NCBI GenBank assembly: GCA_002438605.1 | Contig: DJPR01000006.1 | Coordinates: 64,688-128,687, forward strand | Direction of reading: 5' to 3' | Length of the DNA: 64,000 bases | DNA from: Ruminococcus sp. UBA6407 | Lineage (GTDB): Bacteria > Bacillota > Clostridia > Oscillospirales > Ruminococcaceae | Part shown: positions 29,058-38,703 of the stretch, in pieces | How positions within the stretch are numbered: the stretch's first letter is position 1 | Layout: every line of letters begins with the position of its first letter | The notes under the pieces: generated by a model | Told to the model about the DNA's origin: nothing | Seen by the model: only the letters and a program-made list of their open reading frames with translations | Database searches by the model: none | Translations under genes and position numbers: made by a program

Positions 29058-30119
29058 TTATCCCTTAATAAGACGCAGAATGTCATTATAAGTTGCAAAT
29101 ATCATTAATGCAAAAAGCAGCAGCATTCCTGCAAGATGAACGTATCCCTCATGTTCAGGCTTAACAGGTTTGCGTCTGATTGCCTCAATAAGAAGAAATA
29201 CAAAACGTCCGCCGTCAAGTGCAGGTATCGGCAGCATATTGCAGACGCCGACATTTATCGTTATGAAAATTGTTAAATTTATAAGTGAAAGTACGTTTTC
29301 TTTTATCGTATCACCCACTGATGCTGCCTCGCCTATCGTAGACACAATTCCGACAGGCCCTGATAATTCATTTACTCCGTATCTTCCTTTTATTAGGTCA
29401 AGCAGCGAAATCCATATAAGACGTGCTGTTGATATTGTGTCCTTAACAGAGTAGTTCAGGACATTTAACGGAGTTCGGTCAAGTCCTGTTAAATAGAAAT
29501 CAAGACGTCCGCCATTTTTTGTATCTTCAAATTTTACGTCATCAATAGTTATTTTTTTGCCATCTCTTATTACTTCAACGTCAAATGTTTCCTCATTGGT
29601 GCTTGAAAGCTTATATGAAAGGTCAGTAGCGGAAAAAATTCTAAGGCCATTCAATGAATGAATGACATCACCCTCTCGGAGTCCGCACTCATAGCTTGAA
29701 GAAGTGTATTCAACGATTTCTCCCTGTTCATTTTCAACTCTGTGAAAAGATGCAATCTTCATACTTGGTATATCACCATTCATTGAATTAAGAACTATAA
29801 GCAAAACAAACCCAAGAATTATATTCATTGCAGCACCTGCAACAACTACAAGCATTCGCTTCCATACAGGTTTATTGTTAAATGCACGGTCATCTTCACT
29901 TGTTTCGTCCTCACCCTCCATAGCACAAAATCCGCCTATAGGAAAAAGACGAAGTGAATATTCCGTTTCACCCTTTTGAAATTTAATCAAACGAGGTCCC
30001 ATGCCAATAGCAAATTTGTTTACCTTTACCCCACAAAGTTTTGCTACTGCAAAATGTCCAAATTCATGAATAGCAATAATCAACCCAAAAATCACAATTG
30101 CAATAAGTATACCAACCAT
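29058..30119 (-). CDS. rseP: RIP (site-2) metalloprotease RseP/RasP
   Basis: 353 residues. Zinc-binding HEFGH at residues 18-22 in the first membrane helix, a PDZ domain at about 120-200 (SYECGLREGDVIHSLNGLRI), and the second active-site motif NMLPIPALDGGRFVFLL. Cleaves membrane anti-sigma factors and signal-peptide remnants. AAAGGAG precedes the ATG. Confidence 0.94.
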   Translation of the reverse strand: MVGILIAIVIFGLIIAIHEFGHFAVAKLCGVKVNKFAIGMGPRLIKFQKGETEYSLRLFPIGGFCAMEGEDETSEDDRAFNNKPVWKRMLVVVAGAAMNIILGFVLLIVLNSMNGDIPSMKIASFHRVENEQGEIVEYTSSSYECGLREGDVIHSLNGLRIFSATDLSYKLSSTNEETFDVEVIRDGKKITIDDVKFEDTKNGGRLDFYLTGLDRTPLNVLNYSVKDTISTARLIWISLLDLIKGRYGVNELSGPVGIVSTIGEAASVGDTIKENVLSLINLTIFITINVGVCNMLPIPALDGGRFVFLLIEAIRRKPVKPEHEGYVHLAGMLLLFALMIFATYNDILRLIKG

Positions 30120-30144
30120 ATAGCTTTATACTCCTTTTTATGAA

Positions 30145-31284
30145 TTACAGAATACTCTTGACATATTCTCTTGCAGCCAAATCAGCTTTTATAACATCAT
30201 CATACGAAAGAATATCTGAATATGTAAATTTATCAGGTATTGACGATACAATCTCACCAATTTGTAAAAAGCTTATTTTTCTTTCGAGGAACAGTCTAAC
30301 AGCCTCCTCGTTTGCAGAATTAACAAGACATGGATAAGCTCCGCCCTTTTTAATTGATTCTATTGCAGCTGCAAGGCACTTGAATACATTATAGTCAGGT
30401 TTTTCAAATGTAAGTGTTCCATAATCTGTCAATGAAAGCTGTTTGGTAGGGCATTCCATTCTGTCAGGATAAAGCAGTGCATACTGTATTGGAATTTTCA
30501 TATCAGGTACACCCATTTGTGCTATAACAGAATAATCTTTATATTCAACGGCAGAATGAACTACACTTTGTCTGTGTACCACTATTTCTATCATTTCAGG
30601 CTCTAAGTCAAAAAGCCATTTTGCTTCAATAAATTCAAGTCCTTTGTTCATCAAAGTTGCTGAATCTATAGTAATTTTATTTCCCATACTCCAGTTAGGA
30701 TGATTTAATGCGTCCTCAACCGTAACATTTTTCAAGTCTTCATATTTTTTATTGAAAAATGGACCGCCTGATGCTGTCAGTATGACTTTATTCAGCTGTT
30801 CCCTTTTATTTCCCTGAAGGCACTGAAAAATTGCTGAATGCTCACTATCTACAGGAAAAATCCTTACACCTTTTTTTGCAGCAGCTTCCATAACAAGTTT
30901 TCCGCCTGCTACAAGTGTTTCTTTATTTGCAAGCGCTATATCGTTTCCTGCCTCAATTGCTGTAAGAGTGGGAAGAAGTCCAACCATTCCTACAACAGAG
31001 TTAAGCAGAATATCATAATTTCCTGCCGATGCTATAGTACAAAGTCCATCCATTCCCGTAAGGACTTTTACTGATGTATCTGAAAGTCGTTGCTTCAAAT
31101 CATTATAATATTTTTCATTATATATGCAAACGTACTCAGGATTATACTTACGTACCTGATTTTCAAGCATTTTCACGTTATTGGCAGCAGACAGTGCAGA
31201 TATTTTAAAATTATGCTTTTCTGCGACTTCCAATGCTTGAGTTCCGATTGAGCCTGTAGAACCTAAAATTGAAATAGTCTTCAT
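30145..31284 (-). CDS. dxr: 1-deoxy-D-xylulose 5-phosphate reductoisomerase
   Basis: 379 residues with the NADPH loop ILGSTGSIGTQALEV, ALANKETLVAGG, PVDSEHSAIFQCLQGN (metal-binding Asp and Glu) and TIDSATLMNKGLEFIEAKWLF. First committed step of the MEP pathway. Two other MEP/undecaprenyl genes (ispG, uppS) lie in the same run. Confidence 0.97.
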   Translation of the reverse strand: MKTISILGSTGSIGTQALEVAEKHNFKISALSAANNVKMLENQVRKYNPEYVCIYNEKYYNDLKQRLSDTSVKVLTGMDGLCTIASAGNYDILLNSVVGMVGLLPTLTAIEAGNDIALANKETLVAGGKLVMEAAAKKGVRIFPVDSEHSAIFQCLQGNKREQLNKVILTASGGPFFNKKYEDLKNVTVEDALNHPNWSMGNKITIDSATLMNKGLEFIEAKWLFDLEPEMIEIVVHRQSVVHSAVEYKDYSVIAQMGVPDMKIPIQYALLYPDRMECPTKQLSLTDYGTLTFEKPDYNVFKCLAAAIESIKKGGAYPCLVNSANEEAVRLFLERKISFLQIGEIVSSIPDKFTYSDILSYDDVIKADLAAREYVKSIL

Positions 31285-31310
31285 ATTAATTTCCTTTCTA
31301 TAGGAATGTA

Positions 31311-31363
31311 TTAAGGCAACACCACAGTAAACACATTAATCTCTTTGTGCGGTGTTGCCCTAA
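31311..31363. repeat. Short palindromic (REP-like) repeat, copy B
   Basis: TTAAGGCAACACCACA (31311-31326) and TGCGGTGTTGCCCTAA (31348-31363) face each other between the epimerase and dxr genes. Confidence 0.75.
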
Positions 31364-31364
31364 T

Positions 31365-32228
31365 TTAGATTAAGCTTTGAATATAAAAATCAATAAGACT
31401 AAATATCCACTCTTTAAGCGGTGTGAAATGAAAACCTATTGATTCGGCAAGCTCTGTATTAATGCTGTGTGATATTTCATCATTAAAAGGAGCAGGCTCG
31501 CCGTCATCAAGAAAAACTGCTTTTTTATTGACTGCTTTTTCAATGTAGTCCATAATCTCAGCTATAGATATTGTTTGCGAACCGGAACCATTTATTACAC
31601 CGCAAAATTCACTTTCACAAATGAATGATAAAAACTTTCCTGCTTCATCAGAATTTATAAAAGCAATTTGCTCGTTTAAATCATTAATATACATTGGTTT
31701 GCCGTTTATTATGTGTTCAACATAAAAAAGCAATCGCTTTGTATAGTCATCTCTGCCGAGTACATACGGAAATCGTACTGCTGCTGATTTAATGTGTGAA
31801 TATTTCTGAAACAATGCACACTCAGCCTGACGTTTTACCTCATCATAAGGGAAATCTGCTCTGCCGCACCAAACTAACTGCTTTTTTAACGGGTCAAATG
31901 AACTTTCCTTGATATCCATATGTCTGTCATAAACAGCAGCAGAAGATGTCATTACATATTTATGGCAGTTCACCACATCTAAAAGTAATTTAACATCATT
32001 TGAAGCATATGCAAGACTATCCAGAACAACATCAAACCTGTTTTTATCAAAAATTGATTTCAATGAATCCGAATCATAACGGTCAGCAATTACTCTGTCT
32101 ATGCTGTCACCAAAATTATCTTTAGTCAATCCACGAGTAGCAATGGTTACGTCATGACCGTTTTTAATAAGGTATTTTACCGCATGTTTTCCGAAGTAAC
32201 GTGTACCGCCTAAAACTAATATTTTCAT
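31365..32228 (-). CDS. NAD-dependent epimerase/dehydratase family protein
   Basis: 287 residues, Rossmann start MKILVLGGTRYFGKHAVKYL (GxxGxxG-type loop) of the extended SDR family. The YxxxK pair is probably YDEVKRQAE (about residue 124-128). Substrate unknown; related short SDRs act on nucleotide sugars or as RNA-binding CSP41-like proteins. The ATG overlaps the cdsA stop by 4 nt, so it is co-translated with lipid genes, although it is not a usual member of this cluster. Confidence 0.8.
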   Translation of the reverse strand: MKILVLGGTRYFGKHAVKYLIKNGHDVTIATRGLTKDNFGDSIDRVIADRYDSDSLKSIFDKNRFDVVLDSLAYASNDVKLLLDVVNCHKYVMTSSAAVYDRHMDIKESSFDPLKKQLVWCGRADFPYDEVKRQAECALFQKYSHIKSAAVRFPYVLGRDDYTKRLLFYVEHIINGKPMYINDLNEQIAFINSDEAGKFLSFICESEFCGVINGSGSQTISIAEIMDYIEKAVNKKAVFLDDGEPAPFNDEISHSINTELAESIGFHFTPLKEWIFSLIDFYIQSLI

Positions 32229-33049
32229 TTATATAAATCAAACATTGTCAGGAACATATAAAAAGTTGGCATAACAAATAATACGCTGTCAAATCTGTCC
32301 ATCATTCCGCCATGCCCCGGCATAATTTTACCGTAATCCTTTATACCGCACTGACGCTTAATAAGTGAAGCGGAAAGATCTCCCATTGTACCAATTACGG
32401 CACATACTGCACCTGCTATAAATGACACGATATAATTAACTTCAACGTCAACTTTTGATACATAATTTGAATATACATAATTATATCCGACAAAAACTAA
32501 GCCTGTTATTAATATTCCGCCAACAAACCCTTCAATTGTCTTTTTAGGACTGATTTCAGGACAAAGCTTATGTTTGCCAAGAAAAGTACCGGTAAAATAT
32601 GCACCTGAATCAGCAATCCAAGCTCCGCATAAGCCCAGTATCATAAGTGCAAGTCCATGGTTTTCACTTATTGCTTCCGTTTTTATTGTACATGTCATTG
32701 CAGACGGTACAAGAAGTGAAACTGCAAGTATAAATGTAATCTGTTCAAATTTAATTGTCTTATGTTTCATTATATACGTCAGGAATACAATAAATACCAA
32801 TGCAAGCCGATAGCATATACTGTAATCTGCTGCTTTTGTTCCAAATACAAGCGGTGACGACATTCCGTATACAATTGCTGCCGCTGAGGCAGGGTAAAAC
32901 TCCATACATGACGCTGCTTTTAAAAGCTCATAAATCATCAGTCCGATTATAAGTGAAACTGCAATAGGAAGTACAATAGTATTATGCATTAAAAATACTG
33001 CAACTGCTATCACAATTCCAACCGCAGCAGAAATAATCCTTACAGCCAA
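32225..33049 (-). CDS. cdsA: Phosphatidate cytidylyltransferase
   Basis: About 274 residues from TTG 33049, 6 nt after GGAGGTG and 1 nt past the uppS stop; this gives MAVRIISAAVGIVIAV, a normal CdsA start. Polytopic membrane enzyme with the C-terminal signature DLSASLIKRQCGIKDYGKIMPGHGGMMDRFDSV (positions ~220-255). Makes CDP-diacylglycerol for phospholipid synthesis. Confidence 0.95.
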   Translation of the reverse strand: MAVRIISAAVGIVIAVAVFLMHNTIVLPIAVSLIIGLMIYELLKAASCMEFYPASAAAIVYGMSSPLVFGTKAADYSICYRLALVFIVFLTYIMKHKTIKFEQITFILAVSLLVPSAMTCTIKTEAISENHGLALMILGLCGAWIADSGAYFTGTFLGKHKLCPEISPKKTIEGFVGGILITGLVFVGYNYVYSNYVSKVDVEVNYIVSFIAGAVCAVIGTMGDLSASLIKRQCGIKDYGKIMPGHGGMMDRFDSVLFVMPTFYMFLTMFDLYK

Positions 33050-33050
33050 A

Positions 33051-33788
33051 TCAAACACCTCCGAAACGACGCCCGCGATTAGCGAAGTCAATTAATGCCT
33101 TATCAAGCTCTTTAGGTGTAAAATCAGGCCACATTATATCAGTGAAATAATATTCGGCATAAGCGGACTGCCAAATCAAAAAGTTTGATAATCTCAACTC
33201 TCCGCTTGGTCGGATTATAAGGTCAACATCAGGAATTCCTTTGCTGTATAAATGCTCGTCAATGGTCTTTTCAGTAATATCTTCAGGATTAATAAGACCA
33301 TCCTTTGCTTTTTGAGCAAGCTGACGTGCTACATAAGCTATTTCATCACGTCCGCCGTAATTTACAGCCATAAGAAGATTCATTTCTTTGTAATCCTTTG
33401 TATCTTCTTCAAGCTTAATCATTTTTTCACGCAAATCATCATCAAATACACTTTTATCACCAAGAAATATCATTCGTGTATTTTCAGACAGGTGCTTGCG
33501 GACATCAACAATATATTCTCTGAATAAGTCCATTATTACGTCAATTTCTTCTTTGGGTCTTTTCCAGTTTTCGGTTGAAAAAGCATAGAATGAAATATTT
33601 TTTATACCTATGTCCTTACAATATCGAACTATTTTTTTAAAATTTTTTGCACCCTCACGATGTCCGAAGCTTCTTGGCAGACCTTTTCTTTTTGCCCACC
33701 TGCCGTTGCCGTCCATAATAAATCCAATATGTTCAGGAAGAACATCAGGAAGCTTGTTTTCAGTACTTTTTCTGCTTAAAAAAGCCAT
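33051..33788 (-). CDS. uppS: Undecaprenyl diphosphate synthase
   Basis: 245 residues. HIGFIMDGNGRWAKRKGLPR holds the catalytic Asp, FGHREG and SFYAFSTENWKRP the isoprenyl pocket, and IRPSGELRLSNFLIWQSAYAEYYF the C-terminal signature. Builds the C55 lipid carrier for peptidoglycan and surface polymers. Confidence 0.97.
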   Translation of the reverse strand: MAFLSRKSTENKLPDVLPEHIGFIMDGNGRWAKRKGLPRSFGHREGAKNFKKIVRYCKDIGIKNISFYAFSTENWKRPKEEIDVIMDLFREYIVDVRKHLSENTRMIFLGDKSVFDDDLREKMIKLEEDTKDYKEMNLLMAVNYGGRDEIAYVARQLAQKAKDGLINPEDITEKTIDEHLYSKGIPDVDLIIRPSGELRLSNFLIWQSAYAEYYFTDIMWPDFTPKELDKALIDFANRGRRFGGV

Positions 33789-33807
33789 ACTATCTCCAAT
33801 CCGTAAA

Positions 33808-34362
33808 TCAGATACTCATTATTTCTTTTTCTTTTGCTGCAATTTCCTTATCAACATCGGCACAGAACTTATCTGTAAGATCCTGAACCTTCTTTTCGCA
33901 GTCTTTCATATCGTCCTCAGTAATTTCTGAATTTTTCTTCATTGCCTTGAATTTTTCAATGCTGTCACGTCTTATAGAACGAATTGCTACCTTACATTCT
34001 TCACCGTATTTCTTGATTGATTTGCAAAGCTCCTTACGTCTTTCTTCTGTAAGCTGAGGAAAAGCAAGTCTGAGTGCTTTGCCGTCATTTGTAGGAGTAA
34101 TTCCGACATCTGAAGCAAGTATTGCCTTTTCGATTGCTTTAAGTGAAGTTGCATCCCAAGGCTGAATAACGAGTATTCTTGCCTCTGCTACAGAAATTGC
34201 TGCCATTTGATTGATAGGTGTAGGAGCACCGTAATAGTCTACCATAACCTTATCGAGTATAGCAGGATTTGCTCTGCCTGCTCTTATTGAAGCAAGCTCA
34301 TTTCCAAGGCTGTTAAGGCTCTTGCTCATTTTTTCTTTTGTGATATCTAACTGTTCTTTCAT
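33808..34362 (-). CDS. frr: Ribosome recycling factor
   Basis: 184 residues, standard length, with RAGRANPAILDKVMVDYYGAPTPINQMA and the helical bundle ending DKFCADVDKEIAAKEKEIM. Splits post-termination ribosomes with EF-G. Between pyrH and uppS, its usual place. Confidence 0.97.
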   Translation of the reverse strand: MKEQLDITKEKMSKSLNSLGNELASIRAGRANPAILDKVMVDYYGAPTPINQMAAISVAEARILVIQPWDATSLKAIEKAILASDVGITPTNDGKALRLAFPQLTEERRKELCKSIKKYGEECKVAIRSIRRDSIEKFKAMKKNSEITEDDMKDCEKKVQDLTDKFCADVDKEIAAKEKEIMSI

Positions 34363-34416
34363 AAAAAACTTCCTTTCAAATTATATGTTAATATTAACAC
34401 AGATAATGTCTGATGT

Positions 34417-35127
34417 TTATAATTCAGTTACAACTGTTCCGATTTCCTTGCCCATTGCTGCATCATAAATGTTATCCGGACGGCTGAGGTCAAATACAAG
34501 CATAGGCATTTTATTATCACGGCACATTGATGCTGCCGTACTGTCCATTACAGCAAGATTTTCCTGAAGTACCTTTGAAAATCCAAGAGTCTGATATTTT
34601 ACTGCATCTTCATACTTATGCGGATCCTTATCATAAACTCCGTCAACAAGAGTAGCCTTAAAGAGCATTTCTGCTTCAATTTCAACAGCTCTTAAAACTG
34701 CTGCGGTGTCTGTTGAGAAGAATGGATTTCCTGTTCCGCATCCAAATATAACAACTCTGCCTTTGGTAAGATGTCTGATTGCTCTGTTTCTGATATAAGG
34801 CTCTGCAACCTGCTGCATAGCAATTGCAGTCTGTACACGAACTTCAACGCCAAGCGATTCAAGTGCGTCTGCTAAAGCGAGAGCATTCATAGCTGTTGCA
34901 AGCATACCTATATGGTCAGCTCTTGTTCTGTCCATTTCTCCGCACGAACGTCCTCTCCAGAAGTTTCCTCCGCCGACTACTACACCTACCTGTACACCTG
35001 CATCAACACATTTCTTTATGCTTTTACAGATACTTGTAAGAATATCATAATCAAAACCTGTTTTTTTATCTCCTGCAAGAGCTTCGCCGCTGACTTTAAG
35101 TAAAATTCTTTTATATTTTGGTTCCAT
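34417..35127 (-). CDS. pyrH: UMP kinase
   Basis: 236 residues of the amino-acid-kinase fold: [56 protein letters not shown]. Phosphorylates UMP to UDP. First gene of the pyrH-frr-uppS-cdsA-epimerase-dxr-rseP-ispG-polC run. Confidence 0.97.
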   Translation of the reverse strand: MEPKYKRILLKVSGEALAGDKKTGFDYDILTSICKSIKKCVDAGVQVGVVVGGGNFWRGRSCGEMDRTRADHIGMLATAMNALALADALESLGVEVRVQTAIAMQQVAEPYIRNRAIRHLTKGRVVIFGCGTGNPFFSTDTAAVLRAVEIEAEMLFKATLVDGVYDKDPHKYEDAVKYQTLGFSKVLQENLAVMDSTAASMCRDNKMPMLVFDLSRPDNIYDAAMGKEIGTVVTEL

Positions 35128-35157
35128 ACTGCACCTCTTAAAAAATATTCTTCTATT

Positions 35158-35186
35158 ATTTTACACTAATTTTTTATTTGTGTAAA
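35158..35186 (-). promoter_or_regulatory. Promoter of the pyrH-polC operon
   Basis: Minus strand TTTACA (35186-35181) and TAAAAT (35163-35158), 17-nt spacer, about 30 nt upstream of pyrH. Confidence 0.6.
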
Positions 35187-35315
35187 GCATTTTTTTAAAA
35201 AACATTATTTTTTTGATTTTCCCAATTAAATTTTACGCAATTTTTCAAAGAAACATCATATAAAATTTGTGTGGTATTGATTTATTGAATTATTATAAAA
35301 ACTGTCCTCATAAAT

Positions 35316-35349
35316 AAAGTCACCTCTGATTATATCCAAAGGTGACTTT
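35316..35349 (-). terminator. Terminator after the DUF1292 gene
   Basis: AAAGTCACCT (35316-35325) and AGGTGACTTT (35340-35349) form a perfect 10-bp stem over a 14-nt loop. It can work in both directions; on the minus strand it follows the DUF1292 gene. Confidence 0.7.
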
Positions 35350-35414
35350 TAACCCTATCCACATAATAATTGTACGAAAAGGTAATTTCATACACATCAT
35401 GACGAATGCTGTTT

Positions 35415-35720
35415 TCAATCTTCAAAATCAAATTCGTCTGCATTTCTGTTTTTAAATTCTTCAAATACAGAAATAAGAATCTGCTCGTCCTCGATTGAAT
35501 TGTATTCATCATCTTCACCGTTATGAAAGACCTCTAAAATCACAACTTCATCATCTGTTTCATCAAACGGCAAAAGTACAATGTAATCCTTTTCATTATA
35601 ATTAAAGTAATCCAGAACCTCAAAGCTTACATCATTATTATTATCATCTATCAATGTAATAAAAGAACTGTTATCTTCAAGACCATCTTCAGGCAAAGTT
35701 AGTTTATCTTTTTCTTCCAT
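35415..35720 (-). CDS. DUF1292 domain protein
   Basis: 101 residues, strongly acidic. Starts FITLIDDNNNDVSFEVLDYF after a short leader and continues with YNEKDYIVLLPFDE and VVILEVFHNGEDDEYNSIEDE, the DUF1292 (YrzB-like) pattern. Family function unknown; soluble and cytoplasmic. AGGAGG precedes the ATG. Confidence 0.85.
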   Translation of the reverse strand: MEEKDKLTLPEDGLEDNSSFITLIDDNNNDVSFEVLDYFNYNEKDYIVLLPFDETDDEVVILEVFHNGEDDEYNSIEDEQILISVFEEFKNRNADEFDFED

Positions 35721-35778
35721 TATTTTTCCTCCTGTTGCATTTTTCTAATATTGTCATGCAGTTTTTAAACCCAAACCT

Positions 35779-35837
35779 TATAGACAGCATCGCACGAAAT
35801 ACAGCAACTACAATATATTTATGCGGTGTTGCCTTAA
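35779..35837. repeat. Short palindromic (REP-like) repeat, copy C
   Basis: TTATAGACAGCATCGCA (35779-35795) and TGCGGTGTTGCCTTAA (35822-35837) face each other between the DUF1292 gene and the EAL-domain gene. Confidence 0.65.
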
Positions 35838-35861
35838 TTATAACATAAGAAAATCAAAATA

Positions 35862-38309
35862 TCAACAGCATATTTTTTTCTTTAAATACTTATTTTCAAA
35901 TTCATCTACACAAATAGCTTTATCAAAAAGCCAACCCTGTGCAGAATCAAATCCGCACGCATTAAGAAATTCAGCCTGATCCTCAGTTTCAACACCTTCA
36001 AAAATAATTTCTTTTTTTGTTGTATTAATTAGAAGACACATTTGCCTTAGATATTCTTTATGAAGTGATGAGTTATCAATGCTGTCAACAAAGTATTTAT
36101 CAACCTTTACTACGTCAATCGGTGCATCAAGAAGTAAGCTTAATGAAGAGTAGCCTATTCCGAAATCATCAATATCCACCTTAAAACCTCTTTCACGAAG
36201 ATGTTTCATATTTAAAAGCAATGATTTGCTGTTTTCAGTAAATGCACTTTCTGTAATTTCCAGTTCAATATATTTGCGGTCAACGTTATACTTTTCGGCA
36301 AGGGATATAATTTTTTCCGTAAAACAAGTATCACTGTTATTTATACGGGAGAAATTCACAGAAATAGGAATAGGTTCATAACCTTCATCAAGCCATTTCC
36401 TGATAAGTCTGAGTGCAAGCTCATATATATAGAAATCAAGTTCGCCTATATATCCCGTTTTTTCAAGTATTCCTATAAATTCAGTAGGGAACTTATAGCT
36501 TCCATCAACATTTCTCCACCTTGACAACGCTTCAGCACCAATGACCTGTCTGGTTGTAATAGAAAACTTTGGCTGTAAAAACATTTCAATGAAGCCTTCA
36601 TCAATGGCTGTTCTTAACTGACTTATTATTTTCTGCTCCTGCTTTCTTGCCATTCTGAGCTGTTCATCATAAATGCATATTGAAGAATTATTGTCACGTT
36701 TAATATGACGTCTTGCAAGATTAGCATTATCCATAGCAACAGTTGCATCTATAGTATTATCTGTTATAAAGTATATACCGGTTGAAACACCTATTTCACA
36801 TTCAGGATACTTTTGCTTTTGCAGATTTATAAAATTACCGTTGCACCTGTCAACGCTGCTTATTACAGTTTCTCTATCCGGATTATTTATAATATAAGCA
36901 AAGAAATCAGAATTAATTCGACTTCCAATCATCATATTATCAAGTTTATTTAAAGAAGAACTAAAATCAAAAAGCATATTGTCGCCTGCGTCATATCCGA
37001 AATTTTCGTTTATATAAGAAAAATTATTTATATCAGAATATACGATTGCAAGAGAATCAATACCATTATGTTTTGAAATGATTTTATTTGCTTTTTCATT
37101 AAATGAATGTCTGTTAAGAAGTCCTGTAACATAATCAGTTGAAGAAAGACGCTTGATAGCCTCCTCACTTTCCTTGTTGTTCTGCATCCATTTCTTTTCA
37201 TTCTCAATATTTTTGATGCGTCCGTAAATGTGAGAAATCTTCCCTGATATATTCGGCAGACTTACATAATGTATCCTGTACCACTGCATATCTCCTGTAA
37301 AAGCATTTATTCTTATGTCAATATAATTTTTCTGAGGAGAAATCGAAGCAGAACGCAGAACCGTTATATACTTCCAATAATCACTTTTCTGTATGAAATT
37401 TCTTGCGAGATCATTTTTAAGATATCCATGAAAAACATTTCTGCCAAAGATATCTATGCATTTTACAGGCAGAGTAAAAATATCGTCAGCAACATTATAA
37501 TCAAAAAAGAATTCTTCCGTTGTTTCCTCAAGAATCTTATATTTTTCATTTTGCAGTCTTATAATATTTTCACGCACCTGATTTTCAGTTATATCAGTAT
37601 AAGCCAATTGAAGCTTTTTAGTGCCGTCGGGTGTAATATAGACTGCTCCGTTTATTTGAACGAATATTTCTGATTTATCAGACTTAAGCATTTCTGTACG
37701 AACGGAAAACTCAATTTTATCCTTAATTGACGCATAAATAATTTTTAAAACACGCTCACGTTCTTCATCACTGAAAAGCTGGTCTATATATCCGCCGTTT
37801 GTAGCGAGCTCATATTCCTCAGGGCTGTATCCGATTATATCATAAAATTTTTTGGTTGCATAAATCAAATGGAACGGATTTTGTGCGATATCACAAATAA
37901 CAATTCCACACGGAATATTTTCCAAAAGTGATTCGTAGTTAATTTTATCAATGCTGTTTATCAGATCCAGAATATTGCTGTATAGATGATCCGACTCCAT
38001 AATAATAAGCTCTATAATACTTTCTGTATATTTCGCACAACATATTACATCTAATTCAACATTATCTTTTCTTTTCAATTTCAGTTTGAATGTTTCTTCA
38101 AATTTTTCTTTTTTATCAGCACATAGCTTTGCCAAGAAAGAATCATCCGCATTAAAAATATCATTGAATTTAAGCTTATCATTTTCATAATCGTGTGTAT
38201 CATAGCCTGTCAATAAAGAAAAATTTTTATTGAAGTAAATGATAAAGTAATCTTTGATACTTATTTTACATCTTGCTACTTTAACTTTTTTCAGTAATTT
38301 ACTATTCAC
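35862..38309 (-). CDS. PAS-GGDEF-EAL protein, probable c-di-GMP phosphodiesterase
   Basis: 815 residues, no membrane segment. PAS-like domains at about 15-110, 140-250 and 265-375 precede a GGDEF domain (~390-545) and an EAL domain (~560-805). The signature loop reads SRINSDFFAY where active cyclases have GGDEF, so diguanylate cyclase activity is probably lost. EAL residues look intact: GAEALSRW, VSVNFSRIN, ELEITESAF, DIDDFGIGYSSL, EGVETEDQ. It should hydrolyse c-di-GMP under control of its sensor PAS domains; a degenerate GGDEF often acts as a GTP-sensing module. Start is GTG 38309. It lies alone behind repeat copy C. Confidence 0.9.
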   Translation of the reverse strand: MNSKLLKKVKVARCKISIKDYFIIYFNKNFSLLTGYDTHDYENDKLKFNDIFNADDSFLAKLCADKKEKFEETFKLKLKRKDNVELDVICCAKYTESIIELIIMESDHLYSNILDLINSIDKINYESLLENIPCGIVICDIAQNPFHLIYATKKFYDIIGYSPEEYELATNGGYIDQLFSDEERERVLKIIYASIKDKIEFSVRTEMLKSDKSEIFVQINGAVYITPDGTKKLQLAYTDITENQVRENIIRLQNEKYKILEETTEEFFFDYNVADDIFTLPVKCIDIFGRNVFHGYLKNDLARNFIQKSDYWKYITVLRSASISPQKNYIDIRINAFTGDMQWYRIHYVSLPNISGKISHIYGRIKNIENEKKWMQNNKESEEAIKRLSSTDYVTGLLNRHSFNEKANKIISKHNGIDSLAIVYSDINNFSYINENFGYDAGDNMLFDFSSSLNKLDNMMIGSRINSDFFAYIINNPDRETVISSVDRCNGNFINLQKQKYPECEIGVSTGIYFITDNTIDATVAMDNANLARRHIKRDNNSSICIYDEQLRMARKQEQKIISQLRTAIDEGFIEMFLQPKFSITTRQVIGAEALSRWRNVDGSYKFPTEFIGILEKTGYIGELDFYIYELALRLIRKWLDEGYEPIPISVNFSRINNSDTCFTEKIISLAEKYNVDRKYIELEITESAFTENSKSLLLNMKHLRERGFKVDIDDFGIGYSSLSLLLDAPIDVVKVDKYFVDSIDNSSLHKEYLRQMCLLINTTKKEIIFEGVETEDQAEFLNACGFDSAQGWLFDKAICVDEFENKYLKKKICC

Positions 38310-38490
38310 CCTACGCTCACCCCAATTTTATTTATTTTTTATATTATACTATAAGTTTTCGAGAAAATCAATATTTTTTTCTAAAATTATGTTAAAATTA
38401 TATTAAAAGTACAAAAAATAACATACTATAGCAAGTATATTGAAATTTTATGCGTTAATAATAATAATTAAGGAAAGAAGGTGAATCTGA

Positions 38491-38664
38491 TTGAACGAAA
38501 AAGAACTTCCCACTCTTGATGATGAATTGATTGAAAGCTGTCAGCCTGCATCTGTCGGAGATATGACAGGACTGATACCTTTTGCGGCAGGTGATGATGA
38601 AATAATATCCTACGAAGAATTATACCCATACCTTCCAAATAATTATGAAGATATAATTATATAG
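38491..38664 (+). CDS. 57-aa small acidic protein, unknown
   Basis: TTG at 38491 lies 7 nt after AGAAGGTG and opens 57 codons to TAG, followed 1 nt later by a strong terminator. The protein begins NEKELPTLDDELIESCQ and has one Cys, SVGDMTGLIPF at mid-length and an acidic, Tyr-rich end (YEELYPYLPNNYEDIII). A real ribosome site plus a dedicated terminator argues for expression as a separate unit. No family recognised. Confidence 0.6.
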   Translation: MNEKELPTLDDELIESCQPASVGDMTGLIPFAAGDDEIISYEELYPYLPNNYEDIII

Positions 38665-38665
38665 T

Positions 38666-38703
38666 AAAAATGTACCGTACAGAAAATTGTACGGTACATT
38701 TTT
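38666..38703 (+). terminator. Strong terminator after the 57-aa gene
   Basis: A perfect 16-bp stem (38666-38681 with 38688-38703) over a 6-nt loop; core TGTACCGTACA, ending in a T run. The flanking A and T tracts let it work both ways. Confidence 0.9.
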
